Assembly (NCBI GenBank): GCA_937901285.1
Contig: CALCHI010000563.1
Span: 1 to 9,587, forward strand
Reading direction: 5' to 3'
DNA: 9,587 nt
From: UBA8437 sp003445035
GTDB lineage: Bacteria; Planctomycetota; Planctomycetia; Planctomycetales; Planctomycetaceae
The translations under genes were made by a program, and so were the position numbers. Below the pieces are notes generated by a model. It was not told the origin of the DNA. It did no database searches and saw nothing but the letters and a program-made list of their open reading frames with translations. Each line of letters starts with the position of its first letter. The first letter of the stretch is position 1. Below, piece by piece: positions 1 to 7,852 of the stretch.

Positions 1-231
1 CTGGTCAACGTCCAGGGCACGCGGTTCCGAGTGGAAGTGCTCAACCGGAAAGGGGAGCCGATTCCCGGGTTCTCAGGTGAGCAGTCGACCCGTTATCGCG
101 GCGTGGACGAGCTTCGGTTGTTGCCCACGTGGAAGAACCCGGCCGGGTTGTCGGCGTTGAAAGGCCGGGTGGTCCGGCTGAAATTCCACCTGCAGAATGC
201 GCGGCTTTATTCGTTCCACGTCCCGAAATGA
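1..231 (+). CDS. C-terminal end of a planctomycete-type exported/hypothetical protein (5' truncated)
   Basis: The frame is open from base 1 to the TGA at 229-231, giving 76 residues of a protein whose start lies left of the window. The tail includes PIPGFSGEQS, then a segment around GVDELRLLPTWKN, then LKGRVVRLKFHLQNARLYSF close to the end. This pattern (a 'PGFS' turn, a 'W' segment, then 'L.G..VRL.F.L..A.LYSF') resembles the all-beta C-terminal module I know from many planctomycete hypothetical or glycosidase-associated secreted proteins. That is recalled family knowledge, not a search result. No catalytic residues can be assigned from this fragment. It converges with the phosphatase gene, leaving 59 bases between the two stops. 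The gene is real with good confidence; the family is only tentative. Confidence 0.7.
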   Translation: MVNVQGTRFRVEVLNRKGEPIPGFSGEQSTRYRGVDELRLLPTWKNPAGLSALKGRVVRLKFHLQNARLYSFHVPK

Positions 232-290
232 CCGCCGGTCATAAGCCGGTGAGAGCCCATCCATCTTCTCGAAGCGGGCTGTTGATTCGA

Positions 291-1298
291 TCAGCGTTTT
301 GACTGAAACGGGTAGACGATCTTCCAGTCCCGTTTCATGTCGACCACGAGCCACTTTCGCTTGATCGCCTCATCGAGCGCCTTGTCGAGGTGGCCGATGT
401 TTGCCTTGCGGTCATACGACCATTCGCGTTTCCGGTCGGTGTGACGCACGATCAGTGCGAGCCGTTTTCCGTCTGCCGCGGTGGCCCATTGCAGCATCTG
501 GAGATCGCCGTCGGAGTTTCCGAAAGCGGCGATCGGTCTTCGACCGATGACCTTGCGGATGCTGATCGGCTTGCCCTCGGCGTTGTTGAAGAACTCGAAC
601 TCCGGCAAGCGAAGCAACGCCGGTTTTCCGTCTCGCTTGACCAGCTTGGTCTTGAGCCGGCTGCCGATGATCTGCTCGGGAGGAATTCCGTAGATCTTTG
701 TCGCCCACACTCGCATGAATTCGATGTCTCCGCCGGAAACGATATAGATCTTGAACTTGTTGGCCCGGAGGTAGCCGAGCAGTTCGAGCATCGGCTGGAA
801 AACCAGGTCGGTGTAGGGCCTGTCGAAGCGAGGGTGCCGGGCGACGGACAGCCACGTCGAGACTTTCGCCCGAAATTCGTGGACGGTCATGTCGCCATGC
901 GTTGTCGATATCAGTGTCAGAAGATCGGCCCCGTTGATGTTCGTCAGTCTCTTGAGATCGTTCTCCAGGGCGGCCTGGAACGGCTGTCGAGTGCGCAGTT
1001 CCGGGTGCTTGACGACCAGTTGGCTGGTGAGATCCACGGCGAACTGAACCGGGAAGTAGATCGGATATTCCGACCACAGTGTTCCGTCATTGTCGAACGT
1101 GGCGATTCGTTCGGCTACCGGCACGTGCCACCGGCTCTCTTTGCTGGTCACTGACGCGACAAAATCGACAATCCGCTGCTTGCTGGTCCCGTCGTTCCAG
1201 GAGGGGAGCGGGTCGGAAGCGACCGCTGTTGAAATCGAAATCGCGCAGACAACAGCGGCCAGCAGCCGACGGCGGCAGTCGGTTTCAGCACGGTGCAC
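291..1298 (-). CDS. Exported HAD-superfamily phosphatase (phosphoserine-phosphatase-like)
   Basis: The 335-residue product carries all four HAD motifs. Motif I is TFDNDGT with D69 (nucleophile) and D71 (acid/base); motif II is IYIVSGG with S188; a motif III lysine is probably K243 in GKPISIR; motif IV is AAFGNSDGD (260-265). The inserted cap between motifs I and II (about 75-180) is helical, as in SerB-like members. A Sec-type leader is visible: RRRLLAAVV followed by a hydrophobic stretch and an AVA|SD cleavage site near residue 27. I chose the GTG at 1298 because GAGGAG lies 9 bases upstream and the leader then has a normal length; another in-frame GTG at 1343 has no clear Shine-Dalgarno and would add 15 residues. 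The family hydrolyses phosphate monoesters; the substrate is unknown. Most SerB-like enzymes are cytoplasmic, so a periplasmic location is notable. The gene is divergent from the GH123-like gene. Confidence 0.9.
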   Translation of the reverse strand: MHRAETDCRRRLLAAVVCAISISTAVASDPLPSWNDGTSKQRIVDFVASVTSKESRWHVPVAERIATFDNDGTLWSEYPIYFPVQFAVDLTSQLVVKHPELRTRQPFQAALENDLKRLTNINGADLLTLISTTHGDMTVHEFRAKVSTWLSVARHPRFDRPYTDLVFQPMLELLGYLRANKFKIYIVSGGDIEFMRVWATKIYGIPPEQIIGSRLKTKLVKRDGKPALLRLPEFEFFNNAEGKPISIRKVIGRRPIAAFGNSDGDLQMLQWATAADGKRLALIVRHTDRKREWSYDRKANIGHLDKALDEAIKRKWLVVDMKRDWKIVYPFQSKR

Positions 1299-1307
1299 CG
1301 GGACGGT

Positions 1308-1313
1308 CTCCTC
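1308..1313 (-). promoter_or_regulatory. Ribosome binding site GAGGAG of the HAD phosphatase gene
   Basis: GAGGAG on the - strand sits 9 bases before the GTG at 1298. It is the best Shine-Dalgarno match near the 5' end and decides that start over the upstream GTG at 1343. Confidence 0.55.
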
Positions 1314-1341
1314 ACAAACAGGATCTTCAGGCCACCGTGCC

Positions 1342-1370
1342 ACCCTAGCAACGGATCAGAGACGGATCAA
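1342..1370 (-). promoter_or_regulatory. Weak sigma70-like promoter candidate for the HAD phosphatase, with a direct repeat
   Basis: Read on the - strand, TTGATC (1370-1365) is followed after 17 bases by TAGGGT (1347-1342), about 40 bases upstream of the chosen GTG. Matches to the -35 and -10 consensus are 4/6 and 3/6, so this is weak. The octamer TGATCCGT occurs twice here (1369-1362 and 1358-1351) with an 11-base period, overlapping the putative -35 and the spacer, as an operator might. Confidence 0.22.
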
Positions 1371-1407
1371 AACAGCTCCCACTTCGACTGCCGGACCTCG
1401 CATGGTC

Positions 1408-1436
1408 GTGTCACCAGTCACACCGGATGTTAGATT
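1408..1436 (+). promoter_or_regulatory. Candidate extended -10 promoter for the GH123-like gene
   Basis: GTGTCA (1408-1413, 4/6 to the -35 consensus) is followed after 17 bases by TAGATT (1431-1436, 4/6 to the -10 consensus). TG at 1428-1429 gives an extended -10 (TGt-TAGATT). Transcription would begin near 1443, upstream of both possible starts of the glycosidase. This rests on pattern matching only, and planctomycete promoters often deviate from the consensus. Confidence 0.3.
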
Positions 1437-1511
1437 GGCCGTTGGTGACGGCTCGTCGGCACCGGAAGATTCTCGATGGGGTTCATCCTGCATCTTGGAC
1501 TGGAAATCCAT

Positions 1512-1515
1512 GGAG
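1512..1515 (+). promoter_or_regulatory. Ribosome binding site GGAG favouring the TTG start at 1524
   Basis: GGAG ends 8 bases before the TTG at 1524. Together with the well-formed signal peptide that begins there, it favours the internal TTG over the ATG at 1476. The ATG has its own weaker GGAAG, so the choice is not settled. Confidence 0.35.
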
Positions 1516-1523
1516 CTTGTTTC

Positions 1524-3605
1524 TTGAGACGACTCAACAGAAGACTGCTGCCGGTTGTCGTTGTGATGACCCTGGCAGGGACGGCGGTTGCCCAGGACGC
1601 GGGAAAGACGGCGTCGTCTGAGACATTCTGGGTGACGGCCGACAAATTGATGCCGGCGTGGGGGTTCTATCCGTTGCAGGCGACTTATGGAGGCACGCGG
1701 CCATTGGGGAAGCACTCCGCCTGGTGTTCGGTCGGCAATTCGGGGCGGCTGACGTGGATTGCCAGGTTTCCCCGCCAGGCCGAGTACCACGTCTGGGTTC
1801 GGAATTACGGTGGCTACGGAACGGTGGCCGTGTCGGTGGATGACCGTCCGTTGGCGGGGGGACGCGGGGGCAGTGGTGGTGGACGATACGTCTGGCGTCA
1901 CTCGGGCAAGATCTCGGTTGCCGCCGGCACGCATCACGTCGATCTCGACGTGGACAAGGGCATGTTTGATGCCGTGGCCTTCACCACCGACGCACAACTG
2001 GTTCCGGGCAGGGACAAGTTGCCCGATCCGGTTGCCACCGCTCGCCTGCGGGCACCACGGGTCTACCGCGACGATTCGCACCTGGCCGAGCGGGCTAAAA
2101 CCTCCGGTTTCGTCGTCGGCTCCCTCAATGGATTTGCCGGGGCCCTCTACGACTGGCTTCCCGATCGGAAGGAAAAACGACCCTTCACTCGGCTCCGGAT
2201 GTGGGGCTCGGCCAACCAGTTCATCAACGGGACGTTCGCCCTCCGTGCCATCAAGGACATCCCCGAGCTGACCGTCTCGCTGTCCCGGTTGGAGGGGCCG
2301 GGAGAGTTGGTCCTGGAATCCGACGTCATCGACGTGCGAGTCGTTCATGTTCGCGAGCGGAGGAACTCGCTGTTTCGACCCAGCCAGGTCCGGATGCTGA
2401 CCCCCGAGATCCTGTTGCGGGACGATCGCACGACGTTGCCTCCCAGGGGCAAGCAGGGCGGGTACGGCGGTGGCCGCTGTGTGACCCGGATTCCGGCTCA
2501 CCAGAGCCGCCAGTTCTGGCTGACCGTGCATGTGCCGGATGGCTCGCCACCGGGCGAATACCGCGGCGAGATCATCTTCGGTGGACAGGTCGAGTCGCGG
2601 CTTCCGGTCTTGATTGATGTGTTGCCCATCAAGCTGAAGGCGGCCGAGGGATATTACGGGATCTACCATCGGAATCAGACGACCAATTCGAAGGCGGTGC
2701 ATCATGTGACCGAGGAGCGTTACCTGGCCGAACTGCGGGACCAGGTGCGGCACGGCCTGAATGCTGCCACGCTGTACTCGGGATTCTCGACCCTGGGACT
2801 GGCCCGGAAGGCGGGGATGACCCGAGCCCCGTGCCTGATGCACTGGCCGGACGGCCGTGCGGCCCAACAGGTGGCAGCCGCCAAGAAGATGGGATTCAAC
2901 GACCTGTTCTATTACGGCGTCGATGAACCAACCGAGCCCGAGGCGATCGAACGCTGCCGTAAGGAGGCCGCACGTCGCCGCGGAACCGGTCTGCACATGT
3001 TCACCGCAATCAACAGCAAGCCGGCCCAGCAGGCCACTCGCGATTTCATCGATCGGCCGGTCTACAACATCTATGTCTTTGGCGGTCCGGACAACGCGGA
3101 GGTGATGTACGTTCGCAAGAAGGGGTTCCGTCCCATCTCCTACTGGGTGACGGCGACCGCCTTTCCGCTGCCTTACCGGGCCCTGACCGGCCTTTACAAC
3201 ACCCGTTGCGGCTACCTGGGCTCAAGCCCGTGGGCTTACCAGGATTTTCCGGGCAATGGTCTCTACGATCCCGAGAAGCCGGTGCACAAGGTGTCTTACC
3301 CCGATGAGTTCGGACAGCCGATCCCGACGCTGGCCTGGGAGGCGCACCGTGCCGGGATCGACGACGTTCGCTACCTCGAAGCGCTCGACCGAGGGATTGC
3401 TGCCGCCGAACGTCGGTTGCAGAGCGACACGGTGCCAGGACTGGCCACCGCCCTGAAAGCGGCTCACGCGGTTCGCAAGGCACACTTCGATTCGATCAGC
3501 GGACGCTGGTTCGAGTACTTCTGTCACCTGAAACCCGGTGATCTGGATCGGTCCCGCCGCGCCTTTGCCGACGCGGTGGTGCGGTTGGACGTGGCCAACA
3601 GGTGA
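1524..3605 (+). CDS. Secreted GH123-like glycoside hydrolase (DUF4091/GH123 catalytic domain)
   Basis: The product is 693 residues from the TTG at 1524. That start has GGAG 8 bases upstream and gives a compact leader (MRRLNRRLLPVVVV..., cleavage near AVA|QD at residue 23). An in-frame ATG at 1476, with GGAAG 7 bases before it, would add 16 residues and remains possible. After the leader comes a beta-sandwich, carbohydrate-binding-like domain (about 34-160, with EYHVWVRN and VDLDVD segments), then a second beta domain (to about 380), then a TIM-barrel-like region. The barrel contains FYYGVDEPTEP, with the adjacent pair D467-E468. The C-terminus has the DUF4091 hallmark WE..RAGIDDVRYL (605-618). 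In characterised GH123 beta-N-acetylgalactosaminidases an adjacent Asp-Glu pair acts in substrate-assisted catalysis, so the pair fits. Substrate specificity here is unknown. It lies 91 bases before the monooxygenase gene on the same strand and could be co-transcribed with it. Confidence 0.88.
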   Translation: MRRLNRRLLPVVVVMTLAGTAVAQDAGKTASSETFWVTADKLMPAWGFYPLQATYGGTRPLGKHSAWCSVGNSGRLTWIARFPRQAEYHVWVRNYGGYGTVAVSVDDRPLAGGRGGSGGGRYVWRHSGKISVAAGTHHVDLDVDKGMFDAVAFTTDAQLVPGRDKLPDPVATARLRAPRVYRDDSHLAERAKTSGFVVGSLNGFAGALYDWLPDRKEKRPFTRLRMWGSANQFINGTFALRAIKDIPELTVSLSRLEGPGELVLESDVIDVRVVHVRERRNSLFRPSQVRMLTPEILLRDDRTTLPPRGKQGGYGGGRCVTRIPAHQSRQFWLTVHVPDGSPPGEYRGEIIFGGQVESRLPVLIDVLPIKLKAAEGYYGIYHRNQTTNSKAVHHVTEERYLAELRDQVRHGLNAATLYSGFSTLGLARKAGMTRAPCLMHWPDGRAAQQVAAAKKMGFNDLFYYGVDEPTEPEAIERCRKEAARRRGTGLHMFTAINSKPAQQATRDFIDRPVYNIYVFGGPDNAEVMYVRKKGFRPISYWVTATAFPLPYRALTGLYNTRCGYLGSSPWAYQDFPGNGLYDPEKPVHKVSYPDEFGQPIPTLAWEAHRAGIDDVRYLEALDRGIAAAERRLQSDTVPGLATALKAAHAVRKAHFDSISGRWFEYFCHLKPGDLDRSRRAFADAVVRLDVANR

Positions 3606-3634
3606 CCGGACTGCCGCAACGGCTTGTCGTGAAT

Positions 3635-3673
3635 AAAAAATCCCCGGCCCGGTGTGCTCGGCCGCACGCCGGG
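3635..3673 (-). terminator. Candidate intrinsic terminator for leftward transcription
   Basis: On the - strand a GC-rich stem CCCGGC/GCCGGG (3673-3668 with 3648-3643) encloses a second helix GTGC/GCAC (3667-3664 with 3657-3654). It has a 6-base loop and a 5-base bulge. It is followed by GGA and then six T (3640-3635). Stem plus U-tract is the form of a Rho-independent terminator. No - strand gene ends here; the nearest upstream one is the oxidoreductase ending at 4073. The element would therefore stop transcripts that have crossed the monooxygenase gene in antisense. There is no T run on the + side. Confidence 0.45.
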
Positions 3674-3678
3674 CAACC

Positions 3679-3686
3679 AGGAAGGA
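3679..3686 (+). promoter_or_regulatory. Ribosome binding site AGGAAGGA of the monooxygenase gene
   Basis: A purine-rich AGGAAGGA ends 10 bases before the ATG at 3697. It supports that ATG, which begins MIVVTNR as is usual for this family. Upstream in-frame codons at 3652 and 3688 have no, or overly close, Shine-Dalgarno matches. Confidence 0.5.
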
Positions 3687-3696
3687 CGTGGCTCCG

Positions 3697-4056
3697 ATGA
3701 TCGTCGTCACCAACCGGATTCCCGTGGCCAGTGGTTACGAGATCGATTTCGAAGACCGGTTCCGGAACCGGGTGCACCTGGTCGATCAGGCGCCAGGGTT
3801 CATTCGCAACGAGGTGCACCGGCCCCGGCCGGTTCGTTTCGATCACGAGCAGGGGACTTTCGTGGATGACCCCGATGCCGAGGGTTACTACGAGGTGAAG
3901 ACGTGGTGGGAGTCGATGGACAACTTCGTCGGCTGGACGCGGAGTCCGGCATTCGCCGAGGCTCACGCGAACCGGGCGCCCAAGGAGATGTTCCGGGGGC
4001 CGGGCCAGATCGACGTACACGAGGTGTTCCTGTCGACCGATTTCCCGGAGGCCTGA
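3697..4056 (+). CDS. Antibiotic biosynthesis monooxygenase (ABM) fold protein, HmoA/IsdG-like, possible heme-degrading enzyme
   Basis: This is a 119-residue cytoplasmic protein with no leader or membrane segment. The dimeric ferredoxin-like ABM fold is suggested by the pattern MIVVTNRIPV, the segment GFIRNEVHRP, and WWESMDNFVGWTRSPAFAEAH. In IsdG/IsdI-type heme oxygenases the catalytic triad is Asn, Trp and His, with Trp and His ten residues apart. Here N6, W80 and H90 fall in the same places with the same W-to-H spacing. That supports heme binding and oxidative ring opening, though many ABM proteins have other roles. It is slightly longer than IsdG (about 107 residues) owing to an insertion around 43-63 (PRPVRFDHEQGTF...). 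It follows the GH123-like gene on the same strand and converges with the oxidoreductase gene, the two stops being 16 bases apart. Family assignment is firm; the heme role is inferred. Confidence 0.9.
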   Translation: MIVVTNRIPVASGYEIDFEDRFRNRVHLVDQAPGFIRNEVHRPRPVRFDHEQGTFVDDPDAEGYYEVKTWWESMDNFVGWTRSPAFAEAHANRAPKEMFRGPGQIDVHEVFLSTDFPEA

Positions 4057-4072
4057 TCGGTCGGCTGCCTGC

Positions 4073-4080
<8 letters not shown>
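4049..4080. terminator. Perfect inverted repeat spanning two convergent stop codons (possible bidirectional terminator)
   Basis: AGGCCTGA (4049-4056) and TCAGGCCT (4073-4080) are perfect 8-base inverted repeats with a 16-base loop. Each arm is the end of a gene: the monooxygenase stop TGA at 4054-4056 and, on the other strand, the oxidoreductase stop at 4075-4073. The hairpin lies exactly between convergent genes, where bidirectional terminators are common. Neither side has a proper U-tract (only TTT on the + side), so termination would be weak or depend on factors. Confidence 0.35.
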
Positions 4081-5452
<1,372 letters not shown>

Positions 5453-5518
5453 CGGCTGGCCTGCTTGGTGTGCGGTTGATTGAGGTGACGAGGTCGCCGG
5501 ATGAGGGCCGGGTGAGGC

Positions 5519-6955
5519 TCAGGCATTGGTGCCGATGCCGGTGATGGGACGACCGTGGTAGATGAAGTGGGGGCGTCCGTCGGCATCGGGCCAGGCCGTC
5601 GTGGCGGGCAGTCCCAGCGTGCGGTAGATCGTGGCCGCCAGGTCCTCGGGACGACGTGGCGACGAGACAGGGTAGGCGGCCAGTTTGTCCGAGGCGCCGA
5701 TCACGTGGCCGGTGGCGGTGCCGGCACCGGCGAAGACCGCCGTCTGAACCGCACCCCAGTGGTCCCGGCCCGGTGTCACGTAGGCGTTGGGCACCTTGAA
5801 GATCTTCGGTGTCCGGCCGAATTCACCGACGATGGCTACCAGCGTGGTCTCCAGCAGGCCACTCTCGCTGAGGTCATCCAGCAGGGCCGAGATCGCCTGG
5901 TCGGCGGGCGGGTAGAGCCAGTCCCGGGACATCCGGAAGATCCCGCCGTGCAGGTCCCAGGTGTTGTAGTTGCCCAGGTTGGCCTGTACCACCGGGACGC
6001 CCGCACCGATCAGCCGACGGGCCATCAGCAGTGTCCAGCCGAACAGGTGGCGGCCGTAACGGTCCGCTTCGCGGTCGGGAGCGTTGACGACGTCGAAGGC
6101 GTCCTGGACGCGGGGGTCGGTCAGCAACGAGATGGCGGCCTCGCGGTGCCGACCCAGTCGTGCGGTCGTGGCATGACGTTCCAGGCTCTTTCGTTGACCC
6201 TCGATCACCGACAGCAGTTCAGCCCGGCGGCTCAGCCTGCGGTCGGTCAGCCCCTCGGGAAGTCTCAGCACCGGTGCCTGGAACCGTGAGTTGTCCTTGA
6301 CCAGCGACTCGGTCCGTCGGCAGTAGGCGAACTGCGGGTAGGATCCCTTGACGTCACCGCCCCGGTAGGGAGACGCCTCGATGAACCACGGGTCGAACTG
6401 CGGACCCATCTGGCCACCGAACTGCCCGGGAGTGACCACTCCGCCCTGGTTCATGTTGATCAGTCGCTGGGGCAGCACGACGCTGGAGGGCAGCCCGTTG
6501 TTGCGGTCGGCGACCATTCGCCCGGCCACGGCGGTCACCGCCGGCCAGTCACTTGGCTGGGGCCGGTTGGCCCGGTAGCCCGGGGGCAGTTGGCTGCGGC
6601 CGGTGAGCATGATCGTGTGGGCTTCGTTGTGTTCGTTTGACCAGTGGGTCAGCGAACGCAGCAGCGTCAGGTGATGAGCCCGGTTGGCCAGTCGGGGCAG
6701 GTGTTCGCAGATCTGCAATCCGGGGACGCGGGTCGGGACCGGCCGGAATTCTCCCCGGACACGCGCCGGGGCTTCCGGCTTCATGTCGAAACTGTCGAGT
6801 TGCGACAGCCCGCCGGAGAGGAAGACCACGAGAACCGATCGAGGAGCCGAAGCGGTCTTGCGGGCGGCCAGCACATCGGCCAAGCCGGTTCCTGCCAGAC
6901 CGAGGGCACCGGCCTGCAGCAGTGTTCGACGGGACAGGGGCGGGTGGGTCGTCAT
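5519..6955 (-). CDS. DUF1501 domain-containing protein (Tat-exported, alkaline-phosphatase superfamily)
   Basis: The product is 478 residues. It opens with a Tat leader (LSRRTLLQAG, twin Arg 9-10, then GALGLAGTGL). The DUF1501 signature follows: LSGGLSQLDSFDMKP (46-60) leading into RGEFRPVPTRVPG, NEAHTIMLTG (110-119), TWDLHGG (332-338), GEFGRTPK (377-384), GRDHW (396-400), and a closing GRPITGI (468-474). The Asp/His/Glu-rich motifs match the likely metal sites of this alkaline-phosphatase/sulfatase-like family, whose reaction is not established. It carries SQ where its neighbour at 7853-9295 has SH, so the two belong to different subgroups. It is third in the leftward run, 18 bases after the hydrolase stop. 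No good Shine-Dalgarno is visible before the ATG, so it may be translationally coupled. DUF1501 genes commonly travel with DUF1549/DUF1553 cytochrome genes; none is in view. Confidence 0.93.
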   Translation of the reverse strand: MTTHPPLSRRTLLQAGALGLAGTGLADVLAARKTASAPRSVLVVFLSGGLSQLDSFDMKPEAPARVRGEFRPVPTRVPGLQICEHLPRLANRAHHLTLLRSLTHWSNEHNEAHTIMLTGRSQLPPGYRANRPQPSDWPAVTAVAGRMVADRNNGLPSSVVLPQRLINMNQGGVVTPGQFGGQMGPQFDPWFIEASPYRGGDVKGSYPQFAYCRRTESLVKDNSRFQAPVLRLPEGLTDRRLSRRAELLSVIEGQRKSLERHATTARLGRHREAAISLLTDPRVQDAFDVVNAPDREADRYGRHLFGWTLLMARRLIGAGVPVVQANLGNYNTWDLHGGIFRMSRDWLYPPADQAISALLDDLSESGLLETTLVAIVGEFGRTPKIFKVPNAYVTPGRDHWGAVQTAVFAGAGTATGHVIGASDKLAAYPVSSPRRPEDLAATIYRTLGLPATTAWPDADGRPHFIYHGRPITGIGTNA

Positions 6956-6973
6956 GCGGTCGGCGGGTGAGGA

Positions 6974-7822
6974 TTACTGGGCGGCCAGGATGAAATCGAC
7001 GATCGGAGTGGGGTCCTTGAGACTGTGCGGGTGATGCTTGCCTCCCTTCTTGACGATCACCTTGATCGTCCCGCCCCACTTGCGGTACCGCCGGGCGAAC
7101 TCGGCGGTGTGCTCGACGAAGGGAACACTCTCGTCGGCATCACCACAGACGTGGATCAGCGGTACCCGGGCCTTGGCCAGGACCCGGGCCGTGTCGAGGG
7201 CATCGTGGGGGTGGGCCTGGGCCTGTTCGAGTGACAGGCCATGGGCTTTCATCCACGCCTCGAGTTTCTTGAGATCGGGTGAGCCAGGTTTGCGTCCCTT
7301 GACGTAGGGGCGGATGCCCATCGCCGGGGCATCGCCGTAGATGCACGAAACCTGTTTCGGACGCTGGATGGCCCAGTGGTAGATCATCAGGCCGCCGCGG
7401 CTCATGCCCTCCAGGGCCGGGCGTTTCGAGAATCCGTGCCCGGTGGTCAGGTACTTGTAGCAGATGTCCCAGCGGGCGATGGCCCGGGCGTTGCCCCACA
7501 GGTTGGCCACGTCGCAGTAGACCAGGTGGAACCCTTTCTTCAGCAACGCGATGTCGGTTTGCGGTTCGTGGGCCCAGAACCTCGCTCGCCAGATCCAGGG
7601 GCGTCCCTTGGCCGACTTTTTCGGCGTCACCACGCGGCAGCCGAATTCTTCCCCCCCCGCATCTTTCAGGGGAAAGTCGTACCTGTCGAATCCGTTCCAG
7701 TTCGTCGTCTTTCCGGGAAAAGGCGCGTCGGCAGCGTGGACCATGCCGGTCAGCAGCAGCGTGATCAGCAACTCGCAGGCAAGAAATGCGGCGAATCCAT
7801 GGCGAGGTGGTCGAGGGCGCAT
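6974..7822 (-). CDS. Exported alpha/beta hydrolase (serine esterase/peptidase type)
   Basis: The product is 282 residues. The nucleophile elbow is GMSRGG with S141. The acid is probably D230 in GDADESVPF, and the base lies in GGKHHPH (H263 or H264), in the order Ser-Asp-His usual for the fold. A Sec-type leader (RHGFAAFLACELLITLLLTGMVHA|AD) indicates export, with cleavage near residue 30. I chose the ATG at 7822 because AGGA sits 6 bases upstream and the leader then starts normally; the ATG at 7849 has no Shine-Dalgarno and would add nine residues. The GDADESVP segment resembles prolyl-oligopeptidase-like and carbohydrate-esterase-like hydrolases, but the substrate cannot be told. It lies between two DUF1501 genes, 30 and 18 bases away, so it is surely co-transcribed with them. 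The coding strand has a run of eight G at 7658-7651. Confidence 0.9.
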   Translation of the reverse strand: MRPRPPRHGFAAFLACELLITLLLTGMVHAADAPFPGKTTNWNGFDRYDFPLKDAGGEEFGCRVVTPKKSAKGRPWIWRARFWAHEPQTDIALLKKGFHLVYCDVANLWGNARAIARWDICYKYLTTGHGFSKRPALEGMSRGGLMIYHWAIQRPKQVSCIYGDAPAMGIRPYVKGRKPGSPDLKKLEAWMKAHGLSLEQAQAHPHDALDTARVLAKARVPLIHVCGDADESVPFVEHTAEFARRYRKWGGTIKVIVKKGGKHHPHSLKDPTPIVDFILAAQ

Positions 7823-7828
7823 CGGGGT

Positions 7829-7832
7829 TCCT
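7829..7832 (-). promoter_or_regulatory. Ribosome binding site AGGA deciding the alpha/beta hydrolase start
   Basis: AGGA, within GGCAGGAA on the - strand, ends 6 bases before the ATG at 7822. The upstream ATG at 7849 follows TCTAGATC with no purine-rich site. Confidence 0.45.
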
Positions 7833-7852
7833 GCCGTCGTGGTTTCCATGAT

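Noticed and set aside
254..280. AGCCC/GGGCT stem between the convergent first gene and the phosphatase gene as a terminator
   Set aside because: The stem is only 5 bases with an irregular 17-base interior and there is no T run directly after it on either strand; too weak to annotate.
1856..1881. G-rich stretch in the GH123-like gene as a regulatory G-quadruplex
   Set aside because: It only has two runs of three or more G followed by GG pairs, and it encodes a Gly-rich loop (GGRGGSGGG), which explains the composition.
1356..2996. A 546-codon open frame on the - strand opposite the GH123-like gene
   Set aside because: It lies antisense to a gene with recognisable domain motifs, its translation is rich in Arg/Pro/Gly/His without any motif, and such frames are expected in GC-rich DNA.
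5453..5518. Small stem GGTGAC/GTCGCC in the 66-base gap before the Gfo/Idh gene as a terminator or attenuator
   Set aside because: Six pairs including a G-U wobble, three-base loop, no U-tract; not enough to claim a function.
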